Shown piece by piece: positions 1 to 13,639 of a stretch of DNA of 64,000 nucleotides. Both the position numbers and the translations under genes were made by a program. The number at the start of each line of letters is the position of its first letter. The first letter of the stretch is position 1. The stretch is from Plasmopara viticola (Eukaryota; Oomycota; Peronosporomycetes; Peronosporales; Peronosporaceae): assembly GCA_001695595.3 (NCBI GenBank), contig MBPM02000057.1, forward strand, positions 434,001-498,000, given 5' to 3'. The notes beneath the pieces are model-generated. The model was not told where the DNA came from, searched no databases, and saw only the letters and a program-made list of their open reading frames with translations.

Positions 1-279
1 GTCCGTGGTAAAGTGTATCTACTCCATAGAGCCCCACAAATAGCTATTGCATAACGGGCGAGCAACTGCCGTTGTAAAAGTGATTTAGAATTGTACCTAG
101 GATGCTACACTACATAGTCTAGCAAATGGTAAGATATCATGTTAAAATGCCTTTTCGATGCGCGGAACATATCATTGTCTATGCAAAACAACCTCGCCAT
201 TTCCTCGCATTGTGTTAATCTTAAATTCACAACGTTTAAAGGTCGATCATTCTCGAGCAACAACGTTTACGCTTGCCTC

Positions 280-1212
280 TTACTTCATCATCTTCTTGAA
301 CTCGTCGTACAACACCAAAACAATGGCACCACCCGTTCCACGCAGGACATTGGAGCCAGCGCCCTTGAAAAAGGCGCCTGAGCCTTCATTCTTGGCGATT
401 TTCATGGCGCAATCAAGCGTAGACGTGTACAGAATGTCCTTACGGCCAGCCTGCATCATCATGCGACGACGCACGGTATCAAAGGGGTACGAGATTATAC
501 CAGCCATAGTGGTTACAGTCTGGGCCACCATCCACTTCTGCCACACGGGGGCATTCTTGGGGTCGCGCAGTGCAATGTCACGCAAAGTGTCGTAACCACC
601 GAAGAAAGCGGCACGGTACACGATGATACCACCAACCGACACACCGAAGCCCTGGTATAAACCACTAATGCCGTCCGATTTGTAAATCGTGCTGACGCAG
701 TTCACCAAACCGGTGTACATGCGCGACTTACCCTTGCCGACATCAGCACCAAGACGAGTACGAGCAAAGTCAAGGGGATACACAAACAGCAGCGACGTCG
801 CGCCGGCGGCACCACCCGAAGCAAGGTTACCCAAGAAGAAGCGCCAGAACTGGTCCTTCGTCACGCCATCCATGAACAGCTTTTTAAACTTGTCCTTGAA
901 AGCAAAGTTTAAAGCCTGAGTTGGAAAGTAGCGGATGACGTTGGCGAGGTTTCCACGCCACAGCGAGCTGACACCCTGTTCCTTTGACACGCGCACAAAG
1001 CAGTCCACGATGCCTTTGTACTGGTCCTCGGGCTTGATCTGCGACGATGCGGCCTGCACCTGCAACAGCAATTTGACACGCTCGATGGGGGCCACGACCG
1101 TTTTAGAGATACCACCAGCAACACCACCAGCAGCCAGATCCATGAGGAACGACACAGCGCCTCCTTTCTTTTCAGAGGTCGCAACGGGCTTATACTGAGT
1201 AAGGACGCTCAT
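280..1212 (-). CDS. AAC: Mitochondrial ADP/ATP carrier (adenine nucleotide translocator)
   Basis: Uninterrupted 310-codon gene, about the usual length for this family. It exchanges cytosolic ADP for matrix ATP across the inner mitochondrial membrane. Three mitochondrial-carrier repeats are visible, each with its PX[DE]XX[KR] signature: PIERVK near residue 42, PLDFAR near 147 and PFDTVR near 244. The last runs directly into RRRMMMQ, which is diagnostic for ADP/ATP carriers as opposed to other carriers. The chosen start (MSVLTQYKP) leaves a short hydrophilic tail before the first membrane helix and fits the family; I see no cleavable presequence. No introns are needed. The gene is isolated: there is nothing recognisable downstream (1-279) and about 12 kb of gene-poor DNA lies upstream. 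Recognition is firm; paralogue identity cannot be judged from one copy. Confidence 0.97.
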   Translation of the reverse strand: MSVLTQYKPVATSEKKGGAVSFLMDLAAGGVAGGISKTVVAPIERVKLLLQVQAASSQIKPEDQYKGIVDCFVRVSKEQGVSSLWRGNLANVIRYFPTQALNFAFKDKFKKLFMDGVTKDQFWRFFLGNLASGGAAGATSLLFVYPLDFARTRLGADVGKGKSRMYTGLVNCVSTIYKSDGISGLYQGFGVSVGGIIVYRAAFFGGYDTLRDIALRDPKNAPVWQKWMVAQTVTTMAGIISYPFDTVRRRMMMQAGRKDILYTSTLDCAMKIAKNEGSGAFFKGAGSNVLRGTGGAIVLVLYDEFKKMMK

Positions 1213-4200
1213 CTTTAAAGCTTTAGAAGTTCTGGTGCTTGGGCAACGCGAAGAAAAAATCTAAATGACCTTAGAATGTGGGGGGCCTCTGCTCCGCCAC
1301 ACACTTCTATTACGTTGGACGCGCCCCCATCTCTGGGGTGAGTTTTAATTGGCCAAAATGCGGCGTCTTTGAACGTGTGGTACATATTTAATACACAATT
1401 AAAGATAGCAATCGTTTTACGCACCTATACTTAACGAAAGCTGCTGGGAATTGACACTTTTCGCTATCTATAGCGCTGCTCCTCTTATCACACGCTCGGC
1501 TTAAGCTATAAGAGATAGACAATGTTTCACAGAAGCAGTTTGGTAATCAAAAATGGTACTAGGTCAGACGCTATTAATTAATTACAATAACGTGTCCCTT
1601 GCCACGTGGACCTTACCGTTTCATCAATAGATTAATGAAAAGACGCGGACGATCTTACCGTGTCCAACTATAACCTGGCAGATCAAAGTTATTCGTGAAA
1701 AAAAATAACTTAGACACTTTTGCACTCTTTCCCTAGCTCGTCATTTCTCGTGTTTCTCTCTGTACTTTGCGACCGTTCATTTCCTTTAGACCGTCTCATC
1801 ACGTCAATATACTTCTGGGAAGGAAGTGCTGCTGACAATAATTTGACCGGCTCATCCTACCTACTCAAACTCTTGATCTTACAATGTGTAAGCGCTTCTT
1901 TGGCAGCTGCTATTTTGGGCTCTGAGATGGGCTTTGTTTAAAGTCCCCGCGCCCCTAGATTAGCAGCGGAAAGCTCGAGTTGACTGAAGACGCAGCGGGG
2001 CTGCCATGACCTCAATACTTAGAGAAAACGTGTCTCCAAATTTCTGGCCTTCTTTCTTTGCCTGATCGCTATTTGCCATACTCCAAGAGTTCGTGTAATA
2101 TAAGTTATTACATTTAATAAAGTGAAGCAAACTGTGTTCACTTGAACATAGGGGTAGATATCTTGCAATCAACATTTAGCACAGCAATCCCTACTTATAC
2201 CACGTGACCTTTTCGCACAATATGGTAATATTACCAACTACACTAATTGTGTGCAGCCCCATTATACCCTACCATCAAAAGGTAGACTCTTCTTGACCAT
2301 GCATCTTAAATTAAATCTTCGAAAATATCTATTTATCTGACATCACCATCGCGACTTGTGTCGCTTCTCAAAAGCCTTCACCCAGGCATCACAGCTCGTT
2401 CTAACACAGACCCCCGCGGTCAATCAACTACGTGTCTAGTGCTTCGTCAGGGTCCAAAATTAAGAAAATTATTTAAACACGAGCCAAGCTCGCTGTACCA
2501 GAATGCTACCAGCACAAGTACGCTATGCCGCTGAATGGCTATCTAATCGCTCGTATATCACGCTCGCGTTGCGTGCATTGGTTACTCTCAATCAATAGTG
2601 AACAAAGCTCATTCTTCATGATTGACTATGACCTGCCAGTCTCGGCATCAGAGGATAAGAGAGTGTGGGTGCTTACCTCGAAGAAGTCCTAGCCTATCAA
2701 ACCCATGGAAAAAGCTTCATACGCCGCGCTCGTGTCGCACAATGCATGCTCGTGTGAAGTCACTCTTAACAGGGCACATCCCACGCAATGTGTGCCCGCT
2801 CTTCGATGGAGCGCTTAAAATATATCATAGCGAGAAGTCTTGATGAGGCTAAAAAGTAAGAGAAGCCGTCTTAAATAGTTGACTTCCACTTGCTTATAGA
2901 TCCGCAAATGAGCTTAAGCGTAATGACTGATGGTACGCAAGAGTGCGAGGTGCAATCACAGCGGAATGCGTATAAATGTGCAGTCAAGCAATAAGTATAC
3001 GCCAAATGAGCCGGAGCAAATGAGATATGACGCCGGTAATTAGAGATGCATTGATAGTTAAGCCCAGATGAATGCTCAGACGAGGCACGCGCATACCTTA
3101 GGGATAGACTGCTAGGTTTGCCAAAAAAAATCCTATGCGGGTTGTCAGCGGCTAATGAGTGCGAGCCAGTGTAGTGGCAACAACCTCGTAAAGCGTTTGA
3201 AGATGAGAATTTTTTTAAAGCACTGGGTACACCATTATAAACATTAAGCTTTCTGCTCAGACTTCGCGAACCCTACCGTGAAAATGATGTGCGAGTTAAG
3301 CAATACCTTTAGGACCTTTCCGCTTATCTAAAATCTCATCACGGATTGTCGGCTGACGGTCGTCCTGCGACTTATAATTTAAAAAAACATGCTACCGTAA
3401 ATATGACCACAAGATGAGCCCTTCATATGGCCTTAGAGCCTTCAACCCTGGAGATGGAAAGTAAAGTCCTGTCAAAGTTTCGGTCTTTACGATCAAACGC
3501 GTCTACAATCTTGCAGAAGTGAATCCGCAAACTGTTTCGAGCTATCGAAACCCTTCACATGATACTAGATTGGATTTTGGTAGCGCCTTCGCACAAAGCT
3601 TCACGCCACGTGGCAACGGTGTTTGACCTTTCCTTCGAAGAAAGGAAAAAAACGATCACCCAGATATAAGCGTCGCACTGATGCTACTTCAGTGTGATGT
3701 CGTTCGTGGTCGTAGTCTGGTGGACAAAATTCGAGAGCTAGCGTACCATACTGCCGACCGCCTCGAATGTATTTACCAAGACATGCACTCTGGGGCAAAG
3801 CTCCAAGATCTCTGGATCTTGTTCAACCACTTCTTAAGAGAAAAGTTGTGGACTCCGTGCCAAGTTTAAATATTGGCCAAGCTAATGTTTTGTCCTCCCG
3901 TGCTCGTGCCTGCGAATAACCCGAAACTAACGGTTTTGCGCTCTTCTGACTCGGTTTATAATAGCAATCCCATGGTAGTGTTCGTATTACTTAAGTAATG
4001 ACAAGCGTATACGCTGATATTTCATTGCTATGACCTCAAATGATTCGATGAAGCGAGAGGCGCAGTCCACTTGCATTTTCACCTTGCTATATTTTGCTCT
4101 TTCAGTCTGATCAATTTTTTATATTTCGCTTTTAAAATCTGTCGCGTAAGGGTCTCTAATCACTAAACACTACGTGTTTAATTTGCTTGCGCTTGTGGAA

Positions 4201-7080
4201 GGATTAATATCACTAAGCCGCTCGTTTTTCCTCCGCATCGAGCCTAGAGCCACAATGTGATGGAGCTAGAAAGTAATGAGAGCTGGCAACTTCGTTCTCG
4301 TAGAACAGTATACAGTCCGCTGAGACACAGACGGTATTGCCCAATGTAAGCTCTTCAAGTTGGAAAATGCTGGTTCAACGCATTGGGGCATCCGTGCACA
4401 CACTGCGCAAAACGTTCTCGAAGACGCAAATAACTTGCTCTGTCTGACCACCGGTCTGCAGATGGCCCGTAATGGACATAAATAGCCCAATTTAATACAT
4501 ATTGACAGCCCAATTTCAGTAATCTTTCGCGAAGAGGTCTTGCTCCGAGACAAATGACAAATTGCACAGTTATGAAACAGCACTGCTTTTTAACGTCGTC
4601 GGTATTCGTCTGCTCGCCTAGCTTGATTTTGTAAAGTCGCGTGGTCTTGCCAGCAGCAACGAGGCCAAAAATCGTGATGCTACTCTTTCGGCTCCCAAAG
4701 TATGCAATTTGCCCATGTTAGGACTATGCAAGGGTAGATGCTGATAATACAGTTGGTCAAAGCCGCTTAATTGCCATTATGAATAATCGATCAGCAAAAA
4801 CCTTTACAATCAGTGTTAAAGGACTCAGCAGGCCGTGGCACTGGCCATTAGAGCAGACCATGATTTTAATCAGCTGGCATAACTTGGTTCCAAAGAACAC
4901 CAATCAGGGCGTGCATGTGGCTGCAGCGAGTAGATTCTAGCCTCATTGAAAGCGTTTTTCGGAATGAAAGTACCAGGGAAAGCCAGAGCGGATGGAATAC
5001 ATCCACTTTGTGATTTAGAGCAATCAACAGCATTATTAGCAGGGGGCTGGTTCGGATGGAGCTCGAGGATACAAATGACTACGCGGTCGACGAAGACAAG
5101 CTGCCACTCTGCGGCCCCCAAGTGAAGAAAAGAAGTTGCAAGCTTTAACAAAGAACGAAGTTGGCTTCATTCAGGATCGGTACAACATCTTGGATAATAA
5201 TAATACGAATGGGGACGCAGAGTTTCAGGAAACACACAGATCTTTCAAGAGATCCAAGCGTACTTTTATTGTTGCGGGCTGTGCAGGCGTGTACTACTTT
5301 GTGTGAGATTATGTGTAAACTCGGGGAAAAAGGCTATTCAGTGCTCTAGAAACATCCTTAGGTATTATAGTACACGGGGATGGGTCATCTTACAAAGGAT
5401 AACAAAGACCATAGTATGAAAGGATTTATCAATAAGGTACGTAGTGAATTAATCGAGTGAGACAAAAGTTGCTCAAACCATCGACAATCGACAAACGAAA
5501 TGAGGAATGTGAATATTGTTGCTTTGGACCCATAAAAAAATTCTGTATTAGGTCTCTTCTATATCTTTAGCACTTATAGGCATTATGGGGCAGAATATAC
5601 TACACTTTTATCCAGCAAACTACGCAGCTACCGTAGTCTACTTACTTAGTCGCTAAGGTTTACAGGCAAAAAAAGAAGTGAAATAGTAACGCGAAAGTTG
5701 AATTGTTGAAGGCGACCAATTAGCGTGGTCTTATTCAAACACATCATCCGTGCTTTTCGGGAGGCACCCGTGGTCGTTAAGATGCTTGGTCACGTTGGGC
5801 GGAGGTACGTGTTGTCTGGTCCAGTAGGGGCTAATAGGATGGACAATTATTGGCGGTAATTGGGAAAGTCCGATAGTATTCTTTAAATTCAGTAGATGCA
5901 TCTGCTGCTGAAGTATCAAGTGTTGAGCCTCTCACGAAGAAAATCTTTATGGTAGCGTTCAACGTAAGGTATCACATCCGCCTTGATTTGGACTTGAACG
6001 TCGATCGGGCTGGCCGGGAGCTTATGGAAGCGAATATCGTTCCGATGCATCTACAACGCTAGATTACAGACTGTTTACACATAAATGTAGCTGTATTGAG
6101 ACTCGGCCGAAAGTGTAGGTTCGACAGTATTGAATCCAACACGAGCTTGGTCAACAAAACGTCTTGTTAAGTAGCGAGCTAATCTCTTCAGATGTTGACC
6201 GCAAACCCAAAGTCCCAAAAAAGATGCGTAGCGGTCTCAAGTACATTGTAGCCATGGAGGCACAGAAAATAAATTTTTTAAACATGCTGAAGCGGGAATT
6301 GAGGTATAGCGCGCTGTGGTTAAGTCCGTGAAGTATGTTCGAGCAGATCTGTAGCCCATTCCTTTCCATTTTGATGTCTCCGCTCCCTAGTGAGCGGGAA
6401 TTACCTCTTCCCACATCAAGGCGGGGCAGCAGCAAGTCCGGAGTTTGGTAGCCGGATATAGCGTTACGGATTGGAGTCACACTAAACTCGTCCACTTCAA
6501 AGGTGCCAAACACCCATGCATAAAATACTGCGTTGTGCTGCACCGCTCGTATCGGTTAAATCTGGTAATTAATGAGCGAGCTTAAGCTTCTATCAGCCTC
6601 TTGCAAGAAAATGAATGCTTGTTGGAAACCCATCCAGAAGCAAGTTGGCTGGAAAATCGCGATAGCATTTCTGGCGCCACAGGTATCTTACAGTCAAAAG
6701 GGCAATTAATTTTAGTGAGTGTAAGGATCCTGCCAACGTATTGCCTCAATCGCGCTAGGTAATGCCCGCGTTGTCCAATACTGCTGTTGTAAGCATGTCG
6801 AACTTGACTTGAAGAAGAGCATCCTTCACTCGAAAACAGATATAACACGAGAAGAGCACAAAGTGCCAATGGGCTTCAAAAAAGTTGCCCAGCAAGTACA
6901 TCGTCGGGCGACCAAGTACTTCGGACTGGTAGTAACTGGTGCATATAGTATGTCGAAACCGTTCCCCAAGAGGCTACTGCTTGGTCAAATAGACGGATAG
7001 CTGGGGCTGACCAAGTGTAAATGGGGGTATTGTTTCAGCTAAGATCATCTTGCTGACCATATGCAGCTGAAGGCTTCGGA
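1213..7080. other. Gene-poor stretch, no supportable gene
   Basis: The first few hundred bases form the carrier gene's upstream region. Beyond that I find only short random-looking frames. The minus-strand frame at 4266-4583 resembles the one at 60839-61261 and probably belongs to a dispersed decayed repeat. Minus-strand frames at 6151-6543 and 6582-6869 may be the far 3' part of the LINE remnant that follows, but no motif proves it. Confidence 0.5.
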
Positions 7081-9111
7081 TCATATCAGAGAGGGGGGGG
7101 TGAGACACACTCCAAGTTTGTGCGGAGAAAGACACCACCAGGTCTTAATTAATGAGTTAAAGGCCTTGAGCCGGCAAAAAAAGCGCAAAATGACCATTAC
7201 AAGCTGGTCTTGAAATCCAGCTGCGGGGACATGGCAGAAGCTAGCCGAATACCACGGTATTGGCAAAATATTTGCGGAAGTATCCGCACCTGTCCACGAA
7301 GTGTATGTGCCCGACGAAGCCACAGAAATTACCCAATTTCCAGCATCTCTTAGTGTCTGGTCGTACAGTATACTTAACAGTCTAAAGCGTCGTGTTAACC
7401 CAACCAAAATCACTCTCAGCTTGGCTAGGAACTGGCGGAAAGGCTCATTCTCAGCCATCAGAGGATAAAAAGGGAATATATAAGCCTTGACTTGTTGTGG
7501 CGCATTTATTTAGCAACACAGAAGTTCTCAACTTGCCTGAGACAAATTACGGTGTGCTTGGAGTAGGAATGGACTTCAGTGCTGTCGTCGGCAAAGTTCC
7601 ACTGCGTAATCTGAATTCATTTAGTTGTACTCTCAACAAAGTGAACAAAGTCTCAATTAAGTGCACAAACGGTACAGGAGAGAGAGGGTCACCTCGATGA
7701 ATTTCACAACGAATTCGAACGGACTTAATGGTCAGCCGTTAGACATGAGCATTACCAGAATAACAGGACCTGGATCCATCGCCTGAACTTGTTACCGAAT
7801 CTAAAGTGCGACAAGATCATGTATAGGGGTTCCCAAACAACCTTATCGAAGGCCTTGGCAACGTCGAGTATGGTTGCCCCCGCTGGTTAGCCACGTTTGC
7901 CAAACAGCTGGGATAAGGCCTGAAATCTTGGATGCGCGTGGTGGTTATCCCTCTCATATACAAACGCGTATTAATTAATTAATATGTAAGAGGCCGTTCA
8001 GTATTGATCCAGAGCGATGAGCAAGAATTTGAGGTCCTAGCTTGGTATCCGTATGCAGAAGCGTGATTGATTGGTTGTTGCCAGGAATCATGCGCTTTCC
8101 TTTCTTGAATAGCAACGAAACTCGAGCACGTCGTTGAATTTTTCATCCGACCGAGTAAAAGCTGGGCCGCGTATACCACTTTGAGTATACGGCTCCAGAG
8201 AGGAAGATCCGTTATACTTGACTGGGAGGCCGTCAGGCCCGGACGTCTTCTACGTCGTAGTATGTGATAGCTCTCAATTTAACTTGTTTGCTGTAAAGGG
8301 GCTGTCCAAATAAGTCTGTTCCTTTGGCGTCATTCGAGCCTTGATATGTTGGAAAGTTACGCAACACCAATTGAGTCTATCCAAACGCCTTAAACGGGAA
8401 GCACTTGACACCAGATCACGTTGAGAAAGACTTGCAAGTTTGTTTTAATTCTTCAATTGACTCCGGAGAGATGGGCGCCTTGTGGATTAACCAGGGCGCG
8501 CCCTCGGGCCGGGAAAAATTACTTGGAGCAATGCCCAGATTATTTGAGGCCCAAGGCAAACTCTTGCCTTGACGCATAGTGGTCTTGCTCATCGAGCTTT
8601 TCTTAAGCTCGGCCCTGACGGCTGCAGGTTGTTTGGAGTAGTATTGGTATTCCAAGTATGTTCTGGCGCAGTCAACTCAAGGTGGAATCTTCGAGTGTCC
8701 GTTGGTAAACGATTTTCTTATAGAGAAAAGTTTCATAAGGAATATCTCTTCTTTCCGCTTGCGCTCGTACTGAAGCCAACTAGGGTCGTAAAAGTCTTTG
8801 CCGGGGCTCCGAAAGAAATCTGCAGGCGTACAAAGTGAGTTTTGTAGATATTCTAGGGCTTTCGGCGGCTGATTGGCCAGGCTAAACAAATTCATATGAC
8901 TCGAGAACGGAATTGTAGCAGAAAGTGCCGAATCGAAATAAAATCTCAGCATAGCCTTTTCTAGCTGCTGAGCCTCGGAAGTCATGATGTATGTCTTGAG
9001 CTGCCGAGTGAAAAGGTCTAAGACCGAACAAGACATAGTCAATTGGGAGTAGTAAAATTCGAACGTCCGGATGCTGAAGGTGCTAGGCATGACCAAGTGC
9101 AAGGTTGTCAT
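7081..9111 (-). mobile_element. Decayed non-LTR (LINE-type) retrotransposon, reverse transcriptase region
   Basis: Reading the minus strand from high to low coordinates recovers the order of RT motifs of LINE-type elements through several frameshifts and stops. A fingers segment with LLFKKG and ILAHR lies at about 7981-8125. Motif A, LDVAKAFDKVVW, lies at about 7830-7868. Motif B, RGDPLSP, lies at about 7676-7696. Motif C, FADDST, lies at about 7580-7596. Spacing is normal for LINE RTs, so this was a complete RT domain. The upstream frame 8677-9111 would be the linker between endonuclease and RT, and 7081-7458 the region after the RT; both are inferred from position only. No endonuclease motif was recognised, and no poly-A tail or target-site duplication was located. 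The element is dead: each motif block lies in a different frame or is interrupted by stops. Confidence 0.8.
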
Positions 9112-12100
9112 CCAATTTAACAGCGGTTTTGATGATTTTGTCTTGCTTGGTCTGATAAATTATAAAAATGTATTCAGGTCACCAAGCTCGATGTGTTAAG
9201 AGTCTTCTCCGAAAGTGTAGGGGAGGGTCACAAAAAAATTGACCACTGGCTGGCTGGTCCAGAGCATAAATCACATTTTAGTAGGTCACGACGAAACCCG
9301 AGGTGCCACATTTAAGCACATATTGAGGCAATATTTTCAATGAGGAGACATACTAGCATGTGACGTCATGGAGATTGCGTATGGGGCAGAAAGGTGTGAG
9401 TAGCAAGCTCACTACTCCGTTGTGTCCCGTAATGTTAGTCGTGTTGTCTTGCGACCAAAAGCTTAAAATCAGCTGCGAAGCCAGACTTTAGTGTCATTTC
9501 ACTCGCACAAAGCTTTGTATACCAGTAATCTTAATCTTCTGCAACCCCACGACGAAAAATTTGCTTGAAAAAGGTTCTGAGTACATTGTGTAGCGTTATT
9601 TAAACCATTCGCGATACGAGAATATCCTGTTAACGTCCACCCCCATTTATAGATGATTTGGACAAGAGAAGCCACCAAAGTACCCTGGTAGTACTAATTA
9701 TGAAGCAAAGGACTGCTGGGGAAGGACCTACCTAGATGCGGTCCAGTAAGGGCAACATTGTTATGCTGGCGAAGACTCTGTCACCGTTTAGTAGCTAGAG
9801 TGGATGATACAGTACCGATGCTGCGCTCCTGGCGGAAGACCGGGTCCAGATGAATCATATGCCCGACATTAAGTTAGCCTATTTTGGGGTTTTGTTCTGG
9901 TGGAATGGGTCCTTTGAACTTTCACCCAGTCATTCAAAGGAGTTAGCCGATGCAACCATCGGATACTCGATCTAGAAGGGAGAGAGGGAGCGCAGATCTG
10001 TCGCTTGATCTACAATAGTGCCGAAGCCATACACTTCGCCCATTTATCGCGATTGGGTGTACAAGCCGTGCCTTGGGTTACGCTTACTGGGAAGACGGCA
10101 GTACTATCGTAAGGCCAAACCGACGATGGGTTGGCCTCAATCGCATCGTCCATAGAGCCTCGTTGGAAAAAATCGCCGTCAGATCAATTCCTACTATTTA
10201 GATCTAGATACGACAAGGAGACGTCGACTATTGCGTCAATATTGCTGGTGTTACTCTTGTCGTCAACTCCAGGCGGTATGCGAACTTTCTCGTCTTGGTC
10301 AGTGCTTGGCACAGCGAGCCTTGCGAAGTTTTGTCCGCTGCTTTTTTTCAGTAAAGGGCGGAATGACACTTTCAAAGGCGCGATCGCGGTGATGCACCAC
10401 AGTGTAGCCTTGCCCAGTAAATCGGATTTGGCGGATTCGGATACGGTTGGTTAGCACCACCGCCGCTAGAGGTAACTTTGGTAGAAAAATATATCCGTCG
10501 ACTGCGAGAGAAAGGGTCTCTCACTATATGAACCGGTGTGATCGAAACCGGTGGTGTTTCTTGGTTAGCAACTACTCAAAGATACCGCAGACCGGTGCGT
10601 TGGCAGGACGGCGTTGCAGGTCCACGTAGCACCAATGAAAGTACTTTAAGAACGTTTGGACGTCAAACATGCGACCACATCTGGTCACAACTTGCGGCCA
10701 CATATGATCAGACATTCTCCCCTTAATTTTGTACGAAAATCTGGTCGGTTCACTAAAGGCTTATCCCAGCTGCGCGGACACGGAGCTTGCCGAAATTTGA
10801 TGTCCACGCGACGCTTTGTGTAGTCGAACCCAGCGAGTTTGTGATCTCGGTATCCGAGAAGGCGACCGAAAGCTTCCCATCTGGGAATTGTATGGGCGGA
10901 AATCACTTAGGGGAAACCTGCTGCAGAACACCTGCCAGGGCAGCGCAGCATTTGGCTTGTTTGTCCCGGTCGGGATCAGCAAAGCTGCCTCTGCCTCCTC
11001 AAAGATGGATTCAGCAGAGCGCAAAGAACCGACCCGTGGTGCGGTGTTGTGCTAGACCCGGCGTCAAGCTTTGTCGCGTCAAAGGCTAGTCATAACTAGA
11101 GATTGCTGCGGAGTACTCATTACTAATTGCGAATGCAGCATAAAAAACTGTGAAACGCGTATACTGCGTCTCAGGGCCGAAAGCCTTGTACGCCAACACT
11201 TGTCAAAAGGTACCTCAATACTCGGACAACGTGAAAGTGCAGCCTACAAAGAATACTCGTTTCCACTTCACGTGAAACAAAGCTTTTCGTTGACTCACGT
11301 CAGTACGGCCTAGTGCTTTGATATTAGTCGCACTACGATGTAATTGGAGCGAATCAATTGGATGCCTTTTAGTAGGACTCAGCGCACTTAGTTCTTGTTT
11401 TTAGCGGGGACGAAACTACAGTGAATTGTAGACGCTTAAGTGTCTAAATGACGCGAACTTCGAAAACGGGGATGAACGCTCGGCACCACTCAGTAAAGGG
11501 GCGGACGGAGCGGGGCGACATGACAACTGGGAAACCGGATGAGCAAGTTGCCGCACGAGATAAGGCCACACCCAACGCGAATATCTGACCTGTCAAAGTA
11601 GCTACGATAATACAAAATTGATCGATGAAGTGTGGAGCTTTGTTGATAAATATCGGGCAAAATTGTAAGTGAGTGTGCCGCTTTAAGGATAAAGTTCCAT
11701 ATAGAGCGAATCGATAGAACAGCGATGATAAGCCGGTCAAGGCAGAGAATAGGGAGAAAGACGGACCCAAAAATTGGCGAAAAGAAGAGTTGATGTAGAT
11801 TTTACAATTTTTGAGTCGGGACGTATATGAGTGAGTTAGGCCCAGCAGATCAAGATAGATCGTGGGACAATCACTATGAATTAGCTTGAAGAAAAAAAAC
11901 TTGCTCTCAGAGATAGATAAAAGAAGCCCTGTAATAGGGCGGCACTTCAACTGTTTTAGATGCTCTAGAATATAAAGATTCAGTCGTATACCTCGACTCA
12001 GAGGTTCAAAACCGACATCATCTACTTAGTGAAATTGTGAAGAATATGTTGATTGCTAAATCACTCTTCGAAAGCGACATGAAGTGGTTGTGAAGATAGG

Positions 12101-13639
12101 TGAGAAGCTACACAAAAATATAAAATGTCTTATCGAAAGAGGCATAAACTGCGGACAGAGCGTATAAATGCGCCAAGCCGGATGTATGTGAGGGCTGCTT
12201 CGAATGTAATTGTGGCTTGGATCATGGCGATCGGCCTCTGTCAAAGCGTCCAAAGTTTGTGATGTACATCACTTCAAATACCAAATTCTAGCATTTCATA
12301 GCCGCGGAATCTGTAGATGGACGGATCATAAGAATGAAAGGATCGCAATGCGAGCGTTTTTATTTTGGCAAGAGCCTCCCTGTTATCGACGCTTTATTTA
12401 ATCTTATTTAAAAACATCTAAATCTGCGCTTAATTAACGCTAAGCCAGGCGATCGGGACGTGATAAGTGGGTTTGTAGGCTTCAACTATCTTATCAACTA
12501 TAAATGTAAACGACCTAAAATCACAACAGTCAAAAATTAGGGCCGAAGTTTAAGTTTGTCCCGAGTGCGAGCATCGAGCAACTCTCGGACAATTATGTAT
12601 TCTATCAGAAGATCAATTAGAAAATAACAAGCCTCGAGGCACAATGAGACGACTAAAAATGAGCGAGTATCCAACCTAACCATGCCGGAGTTGCTAAAAC
12701 CAGATCGCAATACGGAGCTATACTTCCAGCAAGAAATCAAATCTGAGCAATAACCGGGTAGCAACTCTGTTCGAGGACTACCTGTCAGTGAGAGTGCGGC
12801 CTACTGACGATTGCTAAGTAATATGACGAGCAGGAATGCAAATACTTTTAAAAATAGGAGCTCGTTTGCACTAAAAACGTCTTTTTGCGAACGTCGCTGA
12901 CTGTGTGGGCTACTACCAATAGCGTGTACACGGGTGTAAGCGAATATTTGACCGAAGATATATCTGCCTGACGGCGGCAACCTATTGAAAGCGACACTAA
13001 CAAGCGCTGGGGTGGCATCGGCTTCGAGCAGAGCGCTAGCCAACGCACCAGCACTGATACTTTGATCGAAAAGCTAACAGCACAAACGGAACCTGAGTCG
13101 AAAGTCATACATTAATGATATCCTGATAGATTGAACGCTTTTAGGTGAAAAGATAGATAAAGTTATGAAAGTGGGTACTATTGATCGTTGTCGTGAAAGC
13201 GTTTTGAGAAAAACGCAAGGTCGTTTATTAAGAGCACCCCGTGGGTTGAATATTCATTCTAAGAATATGAGAACGCTATTAGCCTTTTATTTACAGAAAA
13301 GCTGCGACTAAAGCAGCTATTACTTAGCAACCTGATAAGCTGATATTTTTATAAGACTGTGTGATCTACGTGAGGTTCCTTCATGCATTCGCGAGGTGGA
13401 CTTTCGCAAAAAGCTAAAAACACAAGAATCGGTTTCTTATTCGTCTCAAGTACATCCGACAAGAGTCTTACGTTAAATTCAAACGAAGTGAGCTACAGCG
13501 TGGAGAAAGAGCGTTTTTCGGATCAAATTGTTCAAAATGTTAGCAGAATTTTCAAAACCTTTTGGCAAATTTTTGATAAAGAAATTCAGCTTGGGTGAAC
13601 GCCCTATCTTCCACTTAAGCCCTAAGAAACCCTACGAGG
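9112..13639. other. Gene-poor stretch with possible 5' LINE remnants
   Basis: No supportable gene. Minus-strand frames at 10685-11024 read like weathered coding sequence and could be the upstream part of the same LINE, but they carry no motif I can name. A 168-codon minus-strand frame at 11444-11950 and a 71-codon plus-strand frame at 13383-13598 show no recognisable domain and no clear codon bias. Confidence 0.4.

Noticed and set aside
7979..8000. ATTAATTAATTAAT run as an origin or attachment site
   Set aside because: A short AT simple repeat inside LINE debris with no supporting structure.
11444..11950. 168-codon minus-strand frame
   Set aside because: Longest unexplained frame in the desert, but its composition is that of AT-rich noise, with no domain, no clear signal peptide and no splice partners.
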